Shown here: positions 1 through 11,515 of the stretch, one piece after another
Numbering within the stretch: the first letter of the stretch is position 1
Layout of the letters: the number at the start of each line of letters is the position of its first letter
Origin: Trichobilharzia regenti
Taxonomy: Eukaryota; Platyhelminthes; Trematoda; Strigeidida; Schistosomatidae
Direction: 5' to 3'
NCBI GenBank assembly: GCA_944472135.2
Contig: OX235262.1
Span: 38,429,804-38,493,803, forward strand
Length of the DNA stretch: 64,000 nucleotides
The notes under the pieces: generated by a model
Databases searched by the model: none
What the model was told of the DNA's origin: nothing
The model's input: the letters and a program-made list of their open reading frames with translations, nothing else
Program-made: the position numbers and the translations under genes

Positions 1-1739
1 GATTCACAATAACTGGAAAAATAATTCTTTTCGAAGGATTTGATCAGTTTTCAAGTGTAGTATTATATATGTGTTCCATCATTTTTCAGATTTATTTCCA
101 AAGGACACACATTATAACATAGCGAGTCGTTCTTTGTACAGCCTATATTTACAGTTAATATTATATCAATAATATTATAGTCTTCAGTCACGCACAGTGA
201 TAATCCACTTTAATATTTTTTTAGGTTCTAAGTCTATCGCTATCTAACACGATTGTGTGAGGATACTGACACGATAATGAGAAGTAAATTGTCCCGGAAA
301 GCTACTCAATCATTAATCCTGTATCTTTGTATGCTGTGTCAAATAAACTTATATAATATGTATCACGCTTTTCATCAAAGGCATCTACTTTAAAGATGAA
401 TTCTTTCACGAAAATCAAGAATATACCTGAAAGGATGAGATCTTGAGATTGAAAACTACTCAGGTCTTTTTATATTTTGTCCGAAAGACATTAATTCTGA
501 GCCAAGGACTAAAAATTCAAAGATTTTACGCACATTGAGATGTAGGTTTTTATTGCAGGAAATTCCCTTATGTGAGCGGAGAAGCTATACTTTGACTGCC
601 AATGCTGCTGATGTGGACGTTTCATCAAGAACTTCACGCATAATAAATTGATGAACTTAAAAGTCCGAGTACTTTGTTTGGAAACAAATTAGTAACTAGT
701 GTAATGTGTCTAGTTCTTTGTATGGTTCAGACAGAATTCTGTTGGTCAAGTTTGTAATGTGGCTATCATTCAAGGTGGCTTGCCACTACACTGAGCTTTG
801 AACTGTTGATGTTAGATGGTTGAAGGCTGTCGGCAGGAAGCCTTAAACCTTGGATTTATGTTAGTTGGCGCTCACCAATCAGTAGGGTGCATCTGCAAGC
901 GAGTAGCTGGGTGGTGATGTCTCTGAGTGCATGGGTTGGAATCTCTGAAGGGACATGAGTTCCTTCAAGGTTGCAGATACGCCTTGCTGACTGTTGAGTT
1001 TCCATTAACAAGGAACCTATGCAGAAGCCTTCGTTCCGATCGCCTCCAAACATCCAATATCAATAAAACTTTGAAATATTTTTGCATAGCTATCCTAAAA
1101 TAAGCTAATTATATTAGCAGACACTTTTTTATAAGCATGGACTCTGTTCTTTTTATTTAGTTAAAATATTGTATTATAAAACCTCCTAAAGTAAGAATGT
1201 TTTACTCGAAATGTATGTTTCTGAAATAGAAGTTGGGTAGGATAAAAGGATATCTTTTCTTGGGATAATTGAAATAATTTAATTAGGTTGTAGAGTTCAG
1301 TTCATGCTTTCATAAATGATTGAATTTCACTTTCATAGGGTCTCTAGACCTATAGCTAACTAAGAATCCAAATGGTTGGAAGTCAGATTTACACAGCTAT
1401 TCCTAGTTTTCAAATGATAAGTATAACTCATTTCTTATATAAGATGATTCATCCAAAAGGTGATGAACTACCAAGTTTATATATCCAGTGGAGTGTAGTA
1501 AAGAGATGTGAGGAGTGTAATCACTTAGTTTTTCACGTTTATAGACCATTTTCTGAAGCATATGTAATGAATGACTTGAATTTGATTGTTTAGCATCGTG
1601 GTTTTTATACAATGAGATCAACAAATCCTTTACATTTATTTGTTTATCCAGTTTCTGGGTGGAACTAACATTATATGATGTCAAATATTAATTTTAAGAA
1701 ATAAAAATTTATTCGGTGAAGTATTTGTTCGAGACTATC
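1..1739. other. No recognised gene; AT-rich sequence with one GC-richer island
   Basis: Nothing identifiable by protein or repeat comparison within the window. The island at about 780-1060 is visibly richer in GC and has an open minus-strand frame of 65 codons (1053-856) that I do not recognise. It could be an old repeat or a short exon. The open frames near 1372-1684 occur on both strands over the same bases and show no family motif. Confidence 0.5.
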
Positions 1740-1950
1740 TGTGCGTCGGTGGCACAGTGGTTAGGACTCTCGCCGACCATGCACATGGTCCGGGGTTCGA
1801 GCCCACGCCGACGCACACTTGATATCTATGGTCGGCCTGCGAATTTCGGGCTACCGATATCCACGCTGAAAATTCCACACTTGTCCCAAAATTACGGTGT
1901 GAAATCAAGCTGTAGTCAAAATATAAAAAAAATAAAAAATAAAATAAATC
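1740..1950 (+). mobile_element. SINE-A copy (tRNA-headed SINE), complete
   Basis: Starts GTGCGTCGGTGGCACAGTGG, which serves as a tRNA-like A box; the B-box-like GGTTCGAGCCC follows. The 5' nine bases GTGCGTCGG pair with CCGACGCAC after the B box, as an acceptor stem would. The body then runs through a TGATATCTATGGTCGGCCTG block, an AAAATTCCACACTTG block and CAAGCTGTAGTC, ending in an A-rich tail with AAATAAA units. It is a non-coding retroposon. Peptides such as VAQWLGLSPTMHMVRGSSP are merely its translation. Confidence 0.9.
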
Positions 1951-2014
1951 ATTGTTATGATCAGTTTCACTTCTATTGTGAATTTCTTCAAGAATTGATG
2001 TCAATTAGAAAAAT

Positions 2015-2112
2015 TAATGGAAACCAGAAAGCACTCTATAGCTGTTTTGTCCTAGTTTTCGACTCCAAGATTGTTGACACTCATGAACCTACTAGGGATA
2101 GAGCTCAGGACC
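2015..2112 (-). mobile_element. Sm-alpha-like retroposon fragment
   Basis: The complement reads GGAGTCGAAAACTAGGACAAAACAGCTAT with the preceding GTCCTGAGCTCTATCCC block. This matches the hammerhead-like region and B-box region of the family seen better at 5617. Both ends are missing and the core has decayed (AAAAC for GAAAC). Confidence 0.6.
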
Positions 2113-2452
2113 TTCAGGTTACTAGCCTAGAATGTTGTTCATTGGGCCATTAAGTTGCATTTCAGTGACCCATGAATTTTAACTTTTGTCATTTTGCTGC
2201 TACAAACCATTCCCCTCATTCTGGCAAGGTGGACGCCTTTCTCATTATAATTTCAGGATGTCCATCTTATAATTACTAGTCAGCTCAAAAATGATATTCA
2301 AATTATTTTGATTTTCTGACGTTTTTCATTAATTTTAACATAGTTAACCTCATATAAAATTCACCTAATACTGATTGCTTTTCAGGGATTTTTTTCAGTT
2401 GATGCTTGTTTATGTAGAAGTCTGAATTGAAGTTAATCAAAATACTTATTAA

Positions 2453-2650
2453 AACATTTCATACTTCATTGTTTGAAAGGTAATAGCGAAAAAATTAAAA
2501 GATGAAGGTATTCATAATATAGGTATTACAATTTGTAATTTAAGTTACCATCAACTTATATACTATCAAACTATGAAAAAAGAAAAAGTTGGGGGTCTGA
2601 GAGAAGACAGAAAACAAAAAAATCTAATAAACAGTGTCAACATGGCAACT
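2453..2650 (-). repeat. Left inverted arm of PLE-A copy 1
   Basis: Reverse complement of 3668-3868. It runs from AACATTTCATACTTCATTG to CATGGCAACT, where it meets reverse-transcriptase sequence directly. The right arm is the element's own 3' end, so this arm is an inverted copy of the 3' end placed on the 5' side. Confidence 0.85.
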
Positions 2651-3571
2651 TTAGCAGACATCTTCATGGGCTATCTCGAACAGACGCGATTGAGTGACTC
2701 TGTCAACGAAACAACATACTACCGTCGATACGTCGATGATGCTTTTGTTGTTTGTAACGACATGAGTCAGGCATCCGTATTATTTGACCGCCTAAATGAG
2801 ATCCAACCAAACATTAAATTCACCATGAAATACGAACACAACGATGAGTTCAATTTCCTGGACTTAAATGCAAAAAGAAGAAACGATGGAACGGTGGAAA
2901 AGAAAACTGGATTAATAAGGACACTGTATGACAGGGCAAGGAAGTTATGTTCACCTAACAAGGTAGGAGAAGAATTAAGCTTTGTTGAAAAATGCCTTAA
3001 GGAAAACAGATATCCAAAAGGATTTATCCTTAAGTACAGCAAAGAAAGAGATGAGAAAGAGAAGTATCCAAAAGTTGAAAATAAGAAAGTGTTCATTTGC
3101 CTCCCATACAAAGGAGAAACAGTATCACAAAAGATTGAAAAGAGGATGAAAGGAGCAATGAAGAGATGCTTTCCCGCAGCCAATCTGGTGACACTATACA
3201 GTACTAGATGCTGTATAAAGCAATCGAAAGTGGATAAATACCCTGTTGATGTTACCTCCAACTGAATTTGTAAATTCACGTGTACCTCCGGCAGCAAGTA
3301 CATTGAAAGGACAGAAAGAAAGGATTCTATCCAGTTTTCAGAACATATTTCGAGATACTTTTGCGTAAAAGGAAGCAGATATTTATAAAGTGCGATTACC
3401 AGACACCTTGTGGATACGGGTCATTTTTTCGAGATTTCTAAATTCTTCAAAATATCAAACATACGAAGGACAGAGAATGTACTACGATTTGCTGAAGCAA
3501 CTGCAATCAAACGTCTCAGACCAAAATTATGCACACAGAAAGAGAGCGTATTCAGTCTTTCACTTCCTTAG
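2651..3571 (+). pseudogene. PLE-A reverse transcriptase/GIY-YIG endonuclease, 5'-truncated
   Basis: Remnant of a Penelope-like polyprotein that would reverse-transcribe its RNA at a nicked target. The visible part starts inside the RT (LADIFMGYLEQ), then RYVDDAFVV with the catalytic Asp pair, FNFLDL, and the linker ending KYPVDVTSN. A TGA then breaks the frame. After it come CKFTCTSGSKYIERTERK (the GIY-YIG core, with Tyr-Ile retained) and, after another frame change, RFAEATAIKRLRPKLC up to the stop at 3571. The RKPT-type segment normally after FLD is missing, apparently by deletion. A 230-codon frame remains open across the RT part, so the copy is not ancient, but it is inactive as it stands. 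The Met upstream at 2573 lies in the inverted arm and is not the natural start. Confidence 0.85.
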
Positions 3572-3667
3572 TAACCATATCACTTTCATTACACTGTTTA
3601 GTCATATACACATAGGGGGCTGAACTCACTAGTCAAGTTTTCTATATGATGAACTTTGACCTTCTTG

Positions 3668-3868
3668 AGTTGCCATGTTGACATTGTTTACTAGAATTTT
3701 TCTCTTTTCTGTCTTCTCTCAGACCCCAAACTTTTTCTTTTTCTATAGTTTGATAGTATATAAATTGATGGCAACTTTAACTACAAATTGTAACACCTAT
3801 ATTATGGACACGTTTATCTTATAATTTTTTCGCTATTACCTTTCAAACAATGAAGTATGAAATGTTAT
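3668..3868 (+). repeat. Right inverted arm / 3' end of PLE-A copy 1
   Basis: Reverse complement of 2453-2650, from AGTTGCCATG to ATGAAATGTT. It lies in the 3' untranslated part of the element, about 100 bases after the endonuclease stop. Confidence 0.85.
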
Positions 3869-5220
3869 TATTTATAACCATTCTTATTTCAGGTAATTTG
3901 CAACTGATGCTTTCTTTCTCTATGGAAATCTATCAAGGGAACCAAATATATGAAACTTAAAACACTCAGAATCCAACTTATTTCTAAATTACCTCTGCAC
4001 TTTCCCATCGCTCTGAATACCAGGCTAATGGTACATGAAACTTAATGTGAGTGTAGAGCACTACAGTAATAGACTACGTTTAACTAAACTGCAGACGTAT
4101 AAATACAGCATCCTAATTTTATAATCTCACTGTAATATAATAAAATTAAGTTCATAAGTGTTGAGAAAAATTTCTTAAAGTAGATTTGAAGCCGTGAAAT
4201 GTGTATTTGATGAAGTTCGGCATGTAAACAAAATCACTTCTGTGATATTATTAGATTATATCCCTGTAATACGAATTTATAGAAGTTGAAAATGAAAACC
4301 GATACTAACAGATAATACCGTCACCGTGAAGCCTAGTGTTCTTTACTTAGATTTCTAACGTGGATGCGAGTGTGCACTGATGAAACATTCCAAAGAAAGA
4401 CAAAGCAGTTCATCAGTGTTTCTTGTAATTCAGTTATCCTTCAGCTTATATCCATTCCCGACAATATCGGCTTTAACCTAAGTGAAACTTTTAGAATCCT
4501 GATGACTGAATAAGCTGAATCCTAGGAGAAGTCATAGAATATTTAAGTGTGTACATTTGAACTTGTGAATGTCTAATCCCTTGGATGACAAACTTTCAAT
4601 AATTTTTACTATCGATAAAAGTAGCATTTTAAGGTATGTCGATTATTCTTTTATGTTGTATTTGTTAAAAGCCACTTTCATACGGAAAATTAGTTAAAAC
4701 ATAAATATATCACACTGCTCTAATTCTTTCCATATATCTAGAGACTTAAGGAATCTAGTCCATGACCGTGTTTACTGACCTTTAAGGTCCCCCCTAGTGT
4801 ACCCCACCGACGACTTCTCACTATAAAAAACTGTGTCTCCCTGGATAATAAACACGATTGATGATTAAGTTGAAATCGAGATTTTATCTGACACACATGC
4901 TTAAGAGACTTTGTGAATACGGGTGAAAGATACCGCTTTCACAGTTCTGGTAACAGTATTATTAGAATTATATGGTAGTTGAAACTTTCTTGAAGTCAAA
5001 TTTACTCCACTCAACTATACTTATAAGCGAATAGCTTCCAGCTACTTATCTATTCTGGAATTCTCTACTTGCGATTCATTTCATTAGATAAGTGTTAATG
5101 AAAGGGATAGTTGACATAATAAAGAAAAGGATTACAGTAATTATGATGGAGTGAATTTCATTCATAGGAAAATGTTTGATCTTAATGAATATGAAATTTG
5201 ACAGTAGTGCATAATACCTA
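3869..5220. other. No recognised gene; possible solo LTR near 4780-4900
   Basis: Mostly featureless AT-rich DNA. At about 4825-4850 a TATAAAA box is followed within 30 bases by AATAAA, and the stretch ends TCTGACACACA at about 4896. That order is what an LTR promoter and polyadenylation signal would show. No second copy or flanking internal region is present to confirm it. Confidence 0.3.
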
Positions 5221-5224
5221 ACGA

Positions 5225-5335
5225 CGTGTTTTGTCAACTGAAACACCTGTTCAGTACTCCCAGGTTTTCCAGTGGTTCTCTGACTTATATAGGCTCATGA
5301 TGAAAATCCTGTAACCAATCAAATCCTTACAAACC
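5225..5335 (+). mobile_element. Sm-alpha-like retroposon, 3' half
   Basis: Contains GTTCAGTACTCCCAGG, the 3' side of the hammerhead-like stem, then CCAGTGGTTCTCTGAC and the CTCATGATGAAAATCCTG block. These also form the 3' end of the fuller copy at 5515-5745. Confidence 0.7.
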
Positions 5336-5514
5336 AACACTTTAATATCAATGAGATGCTCACCAGCGACTGGCCGTATTCAGTTAGGTAGTTACCTGAG
5401 GTACTAGTGAGAAGTCGTGACCAGAAGGGTGCAGCAGGTCGGGAATGAGGACAGATACTCGTCGAAGACGTTGGCTGGGGTCGCGCCATGTCGTGAATTG
5501 GCTGAAGTTAGAAT

Positions 5515-5745
5515 TCATGGGTCGGCCATTGAATCGGGTCACAGTGGCTTAATGGTATACGAGTTTGCTAGCCTTGTAACCAGAAGGCCCTGGGTTCGAA
5601 CCCTCGTGGGGTGGTTGCGTACTGATTAAGAGTCCCAAACTATGACGAAACAGCTGTTCAGTACTCCTAGGTTTTCCAATGGTTCTCTAACTAATGTCAG
5701 CTCATGATGAAAATCCTGTAACCAATCAAATCCTTACTAATTTAG
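5515..5745 (+). mobile_element. Sm-alpha-like retroposon with hammerhead-like segment, nearly complete
   Basis: The head looks tRNA-like: GTGGCTTAATGGTATACGAG as A box and GGTTCGAACCC as B box. The hammerhead-like part is at 5617-5670: GTACTG pairs with CAGTAC (stem I), stem II is the GTCC...GAC hairpin around CAAACTA, then GAAAC and the palindrome ACAGCTGT. Known Sm-alpha elements of schistosomes are SINE-like and transcribe a self-cleaving hammerhead. This copy has core changes (ATTAAGA where CUGANGA is expected), so cleavage is doubtful. Confidence 0.8.
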
Positions 5746-5919
5746 CTGATATATTGACCAAAAGCAACGTTTTTTAGTTGATCAACGTTGTATTAATGTA
5801 ACTCTGCCAACTCTTAACCATATTTGACAATTAAATATCTGGGTACTGTAGTTTATTCGCTGTCTTGAATTTCACCTCACTACATCTGTTCATAAGATCA
5901 CCACTTTTTTCATCCTCAG

Positions 5920-6085
5920 CTGAGATCAGTTAGAGAATCACTGGAAAATAGTCTGGGAGTACTGGGCAGCTGTTGTGTCCCATTTCATTTTGTAAGCAGA
6001 AGGTCCTGGGTTCAAAGCTCAGTAGGTGCTTACTGTGAGAAGTCTCAAACTAGGACGAAACAACTGTCCAATGTATAATATTGGT
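5920..6085. mobile_element. Two Sm-alpha-like pieces joined head to head
   Basis: 5920-5984 matches the family's 3' half in minus orientation (GGGAGTACTGGGCAGCTGTT). 5985-6085 matches the B-box to hammerhead part in plus orientation (GGTTCAAAGCTC, then AACTAGGACGAAACAACTG). The junction lies in the palindromic CAGCTGTT, giving a fold-back arrangement. Confidence 0.6.
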
Positions 6086-6962
6086 TATCAGTACGATTTT
6101 CTATGAATACATTTGAACTCATTTATCTTGTTTCTCCTGTCTGTTTCACTCTACTACATTCACTTAGTGTTCATATGAAGATTTCAATACCGTTTGAGAG
6201 GTAGAAAAATAACACTGTGTGGTAACATTACTTTCCATCTCGATTTGTCTATTCTATAAACTGATTTCGTTTGTTGGAATATGTATTCAGTAACTGCTGT
6301 TTATAGTCGTATCAAAGTGTTTTGGAGTGTGAGATCAGGTACTGCATCTATATGCACATATTTACGATTGATACTTGGTGTATTACGAAACCTTGTAGAT
6401 TCAGTCTGGTTCTGAAGCACAGATGATACAGAATCCAGTAATGTCAAGTTCTTAGATTTAAATTTTTCTGAAAGTATGAAGTGGATTACTGAATTTGGAA
6501 CGTAGATTAGGTGATTCAGTTCAATTTAATATGCGGATTATATAGTCATCTATATCAGAGACCACTGAGTCTTTTATGACAGATAGTACTGTCAGCTTTA
6601 ACCTCAAAAAGAAATGAGCTATATGGGTTCCTCCACAATAAGCTCAGTGGCTTTCCTTGGTAACTTTGCATGCAATTAGCTGTGTTGTGCAATTGAGTGG
6701 ATGGTTTCATTTTTGTAAGAAATTTGTTGAGAAATGCAGAAAAAATTACTGAGATTTAAGCGTCAAATATTACAATATTATGAATTAAAGCCATTATGAA
6801 TGATAAATACTAATTTTAGGTTCTTATGGTTATGTAGTAGCTACATTTTCTACGTAGAATAACATATTAGTGGTGAAATGAATAGTATTTGTGTGATAAA
6901 CACGCTGAGTTTAATGCAAACATCAAATATAAGGAAATGAGAGATAGTGATATTGATTTTTT
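6086..6962. other. No feature recognised
   Basis: AT-rich sequence without long open frames, family motifs or similarity to other repeats in this window. Confidence 0.5.
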
Positions 6963-7192
6963 TTGTTTCCTTCACATTCCCAGTGGAACATAAGGCCTCA
7001 AGCTGGTGACTTGAAGTTTCTGTAGCAGTGATTATTTTTACAGAATGGGGTTACTAGACCCATGCCCAACCTCTCCTCTTTACCAGCATTATTTCTGGCT
7101 TAGCGAGGTGAGGGAGTGCATCGGCCGGGGGTCGAATCCCGGACCATGTGCATGGTCGGCGAGCATCCTAACCACTATGCCATCAACGCTAT
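6963..7192 (-). mobile_element. SINE-B copy, complete
   Basis: Read on the minus strand: tRNA-like head GATGGCATAGTGGTTAGGAT, B box GGATTCGACCC, a body with CCAGAAATAATGCTGG, a CTTCAAGTCACCAGCTTGAG block, and the 3' end CTTATGTTCCACTGGGAATG. That 3' end is shared with the RTE elements of this window. Confidence 0.85.
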
Positions 7193-8429
7193 GATATTGA
7201 TTAGACAGAATAAATTCACGCAGTGTCGGGAATGGAGACTAGCAAACTAGTTCACGGTTGTAAAACGTGTTTAGTGAGTGGCTTATATAAAATAGCATGC
7301 AATAAAGAGGAGATAGTATAGCTGCGTTGTTTATTTCATCATGAATTAGTCAAATTGAGAAATAAACGAGGTTTGAACTACTGCAGATGCCTCTTTGATT
7401 ACCAGCAACCTTTATTTTATCTACATATAATTTCCTTCACATCACTCTCGGTCGCCCATTCTACTTGAGGTCCTAGCGTGTCGTACCATTCCGGACTTGA
7501 GGACAATCCATCTGCATTTAATGTCACATATTTGTTTAACAAAAGAGTCTTGATAGGTTCTTTGCCCGTGACCCAATAGATCTTCACTGTCCAGAGAAGG
7601 TGATTATTGGCAAAAGTCCACAATAGACTGTTTTAAATGCTTTCTATGGTGTACCTTCATGAGTACAAATAGCAAATTAAGTTTAAACACTGTCTGACAA
7701 GCAATTAAAGTATTTATGTTTGCAAGTGGATAGCTTGCTTCTATCAGACAACAATGCAGATGGCTTCAGTTACAGATAGACTATGAAGCCATCCAACTCA
7801 GTGAATTGAAAATCATTATAACTATCGATTTGAGTTGCAACTAATTTTCATCTATATTAAGTTAAAACTAATCAGATATCTTCCACTAACTTAGTATTCT
7901 GAAAGTATCCATCTGTCCTGTATGAACACTAAGGAAAAGGGATAAAACGAAAAGAGAAGAAAAACATTTCTCTGTTGATATCGTTTCGATGGTGAAATCC
8001 GCTTCCAAAAACCAGTTACCAGGTATTAATTGACAGTCACCACAATAATGTATCAATTACTGAAGTATTTATAAAACTAAGTAAAGCAAGATGCGATATT
8101 GCAATTGACAGATATGGAATAAAATGAAATAAATTTGACTGTTGTCCCTAACATACCCGGATTGTACTTGAGTGAAACTGAATTTTAACAAAGTTTATGC
8201 TCTGATAAATTAAATGTTTATCCTAATCATGCATTGTGTGGCAGAAAATAATTGCCTAAAATCATCAGTTTATAATTGTTCAATGGATTTTAACATAGAT
8301 TAATTAGTGATTGGCTTTTACAAGATTTCGCAAAGCATTCAATATATTTTGCTTCTTGTACCTAATCTCCGTTATATAACGGTCATAAGAAGTCAGTCTT
8401 TTTAGGTACCGTTCATGTTGGATGATTTA
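7193..8429. other. No recognised gene; one unassigned minus-strand open frame
   Basis: A 68-codon frame at 7623-7417 (minus) reads with balanced composition (for example NADGLSSSPEWYDTLGPQVE) and could be an exon or old transposon piece. I recognise no family, and the splice sites are not clear. The rest is AT-rich and unassigned. Confidence 0.4.
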
Positions 8430-9480
8430 ACTGTTATTCATTATTTAACGTTAAAATTATGGTCTCTGAGTGGCCAAAGGACGTGGAGACTGACAAGATA
8501 GCATTCCTGTTAACAGAAATGCATACTGGAGTAAGACAAGGCTGCCCATTATCACTAATGATATTCTTAATTATGATTATGCGTCAGATTGTTGAGATTG
8601 AGGAGTCAGGAGTACGCTGGACGACCGATAAGATGACTCTAGAAAATTTAGATTTCGCTTATCGATGATTTATGTCTAATTTTACAAAAACTCGAAGACT
8701 TGCAAGCGAAAACCAACTGACTGGCTGAAGATGCTGGCAGCGAAGACAGCACTGCAGGTGAACATAGAGAAGATGGAGGTGATGAAGATAGACAACGAAC
8801 AACAGCAACAACAATCAGCACCAGTCAGCATCAACGGGAGATATTGAACAGAGATTGCCTCCTTCACCTTTCTGGGAAACATCGTTTCAACTGCGGGTGG
8901 AATGGACGAAGATGTCAAAATCAGAAGCGGAAAGGCAAGATACACCTTCATCAACTTGAAACCAGTTTGGAAATCTCCCGCTCTTAGGATGAGGAACAAG
9001 ATTCGCATTTGTTATACAAATATGAAGTCGGCTCTTTTATAGGAGTCAGAAACTTGCACTGCGTGACGCGAAAAGGATTTCCAACAGGTCGCACACTTTC
9101 ATCAACAGCTGCCTTCACTGGCTGCATACTAAAGGTCAAATCACTAGCCAGAAACAATTAGCAACAAGAGACTCTACAGTGGAACAAACCGACAGGCGAG
9201 AGCCGATCGCTTAACAAATATGTAGGAGAAAGTGGAGATGGATCGGGCATACATTGAGGAGGCCGCCGAATGACATCTGACACCAGGCCATCACTCGAGT
9301 GGAAACCAAATGGGAAGCGACGAGTGGGTTGTCGGTGCTTATATGAAGATGAGATGAGAGAGTTTGGGCAATAGTGGACCTAGCTGAAGAAGACGGCAGC
9401 AAACAGAACGAAGTGAAGATGTGTTTTTGAAGCCCTATGTTCTACTCGGAATGCAGAGGAATAATAATGAAATAATAATA
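8430..9480 (+). pseudogene. RTE-like LINE fragment (RT to 3' end)
   Basis: RT motif HTGVRQGCPLSL is followed by LENLDFA, where the catalytic YADD/FADD has decayed to AYR-stop. Across several frames come the typical RTE C-terminal blocks: the region after the palm, then RRKWRWIGHTLRRP. The 3' tail is AAGCCCTATGTTCTACTCGG with short AATAATAA repeats. The copy is 5'-truncated and carries many frameshifts, so it is a dead remnant. Confidence 0.8.
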
Positions 9481-9969
9481 GTTAACATCACATTTATCCA
9501 TCAGTATTACTTATTAGGAATAATTAAAAGCCTATTGCTCACCATTCAATACAAAGTTCAATTGATGATGAAGATATAGTGAACTGGAAGATCTTTTACT
9601 AAAGTATTTATGATTTCATGCAAGGAACTTTTAAATGGGAATCCAGGCTTTGAAATTCGATTCACCGTGGGTCCTGGGAATAAAGGTACTAGATATTTTC
9701 AGGTAGTAACACCTTTATAGTTCTGAATAATATTTACTTAGCTTGGATGAAGGAGTGACATAGTGAATTCATCTTCTTGAGGCAATTTGGTAGTCAGTGA
9801 CTAGCACTGGATTCTAGGATGTGCATTTCATCCTTTTTGGGACCTATCAATCATAATTCATTGAGGAATGTGAGTGGATACAGCTGAATAGTCCCAGATG
9901 CGACAAAATACCCATCCTTGATTCTACTCTTAGTTTACCGTCTACTAAATTACTTCGAATTAATATTCA

Positions 9970-11515
9970 AACATTATCGAAGCGTGGCATCCCAAGCAAA
10001 ATACTAAACCGCATCATTCTGGAGAGAATCAAACAAGCCCTGGATGAAAACCTTCGACCGGAACAAGCTGGATTCAGGAGAAACAAGTCATGTATTGATC
10101 AAATCGCAACACTACGCATCATCACCTCTCTATCTCAACTTCATCGACTTTAAAAAAACCTTCGACAGCGTCGATCGAGTAGTCTTTGGCAACTACTTTG
10201 CTACTACGGGTCCCATCGACAATTATACATCTCATCCAACAGTTATACGACAATGCTGCATAACTCCAAGTAATCCACAACAGGAAACTTACGGAATCCT
10301 TCGAAGGGAGGACGGGAGTGAGGCAAGGCTGTCTACTATCGCCATTGATCTTCCTGATTCCAGTAGATTGGATAATGCGACAGACAGCGAACCGGACAGA
10401 GAGGAAACAGGCATAAAATGGACTCACACAAAAAAGGAACTTGTAGGATCTGGACTTCGCCGACGATATATGTCTGATTTCCGACAAACTGGAAGATATG
10501 CAAGTGAAAAGCAACAAGCTGGCAGAAGAAGCATCCATAGAAGATAGGGCTTCAGGTGAACTGTGCGTCGGTGGCACAGTGGTTAGGACTCTCGCCGACC
10601 ATGCACATGGTCCGGGGTTCGAGCCCACACCGACGCACACCTGATATCTATGGTCGGCCTGCAAAATTTGGGCTACCGATATCCATGCTGAAAATTCCAT
10701 ACTTGTACCAAAAATACAGTGTGAAATCAAGCTGTAAATAAAAAATAAAAAAAATAAAATAGATTTAACAGAGGTGATAAAGATTCCTGGCCAACACCAA
10801 CAGACACAGAGACAAAAACAGACAACAATCAGTCAGTATGAATGGGAGGAACCTGAAAGAAACAACCTCCTTTACCTACCACCTACCTGAGAAGCATCGT
10901 TTCAACTACAGACAGACGGAACTGGCAAGGATATCAAAGCCAGAATCGGAAAAGCAAGACAGGCTTTCATTACTCTCAAGTCTGTGTGTAGGTCAACAGC
11001 ACTCAGCATGAAAAATCAGATCCGGATTTTCAACTTCTATGTGAAGTCAGTGCTACTCACTGTACGGATCTGAGACTTGGCTAGCGCGTCATAAAGAGCA
11101 TCTCAAACAAACTTCAGACCTTCATTAAAAGTTTTCTTCGCTGAATACTCAAGATTAGATGGCTTAGAAAGATCAGCAACCGGTTGGGATCTCTGGCAAT
11201 GAGCGAACCAACCAGGAACTGATTTTGCAACAAATAGGCAGGAAGAAATGAAGATGGATTGGCCATACTCTGAGGAAACCAACCATCAAGTGACATCACT
11301 AGACAAGCCATCGCTCAAGTGGAACTCGAAAGGGAAGCGTTGAGTTGGTCTTCAGTGCGAAAGTGACTTGGAGGAGGTCATGTGAAGAGGAGATGAAAGC
11401 GTGTGGTCAGACTTGGAGCGAAGTGAAAAAGCTGGCAGAAAACCGAAGGCAATGGAGACGCGCAGCTGAAACCCTATGTTCCTCTATGAATTAAAGGAAA
11501 TAATAATAATTGTCG
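9970..11515 (+). pseudogene. RTE-like LINE fragment interrupted by SINE-A
   Basis: RT begins with RGIPSKILNRIILERI, then RPEQAGFRRNKSCIDQIAT, then shifts frame at FIDFKKTFDSVDR. The FADD region survives only in shifted frames (TKKELVGSGLRRRYMSDF is out-of-frame DNA of it). SINE-A sits at 10559-10765 between bases encoding LQVN and the continuation IDL-TEVIKI. The C-terminal block and tail ACCCTATGTTCCTCTATGAA end near 11515. It is the same family as 37618-39290 (minus). The 167-codon open frame at 10044-10547 is a frameshifted reading and not a real product. Confidence 0.85.
10559..10765 (+). mobile_element. SINE-A copy inside the RTE element
   Basis: Full head, body and AAATAAA-type tail. 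Compared with the intact order in the minus-strand RTE at 38353-38400, the insertion falls after CAGGTGAAC and before ATAGAT. No clear target-site duplication is seen. Confidence 0.9.

Noticed and set aside
1372..1684. Overlapping plus and minus open frames as a gene
   Set aside because: Both strands are open by chance over the same bases; no motif or splice support.
1740..1815. Functional tRNA genes at the SINE heads
   Set aside because: A and B boxes are present, but the anticodon arm is not regular and each head is followed by the same SINE body, so these are retroposons.
1716..2153. A 145-codon open frame, and similar frames at 10556, 14230, 43261, 52813 and 62857 giving alike peptides
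   Set aside because: They are translations of SINE-A in either orientation. The shared peptides come from the tRNA-like head and not from a protein family.
10044..10547. A 167-residue novel protein, and its relative at 38353-38733
   Set aside because: Both are frameshifted readings of the same RTE reverse transcriptase. The proper motifs appear in the other frames.
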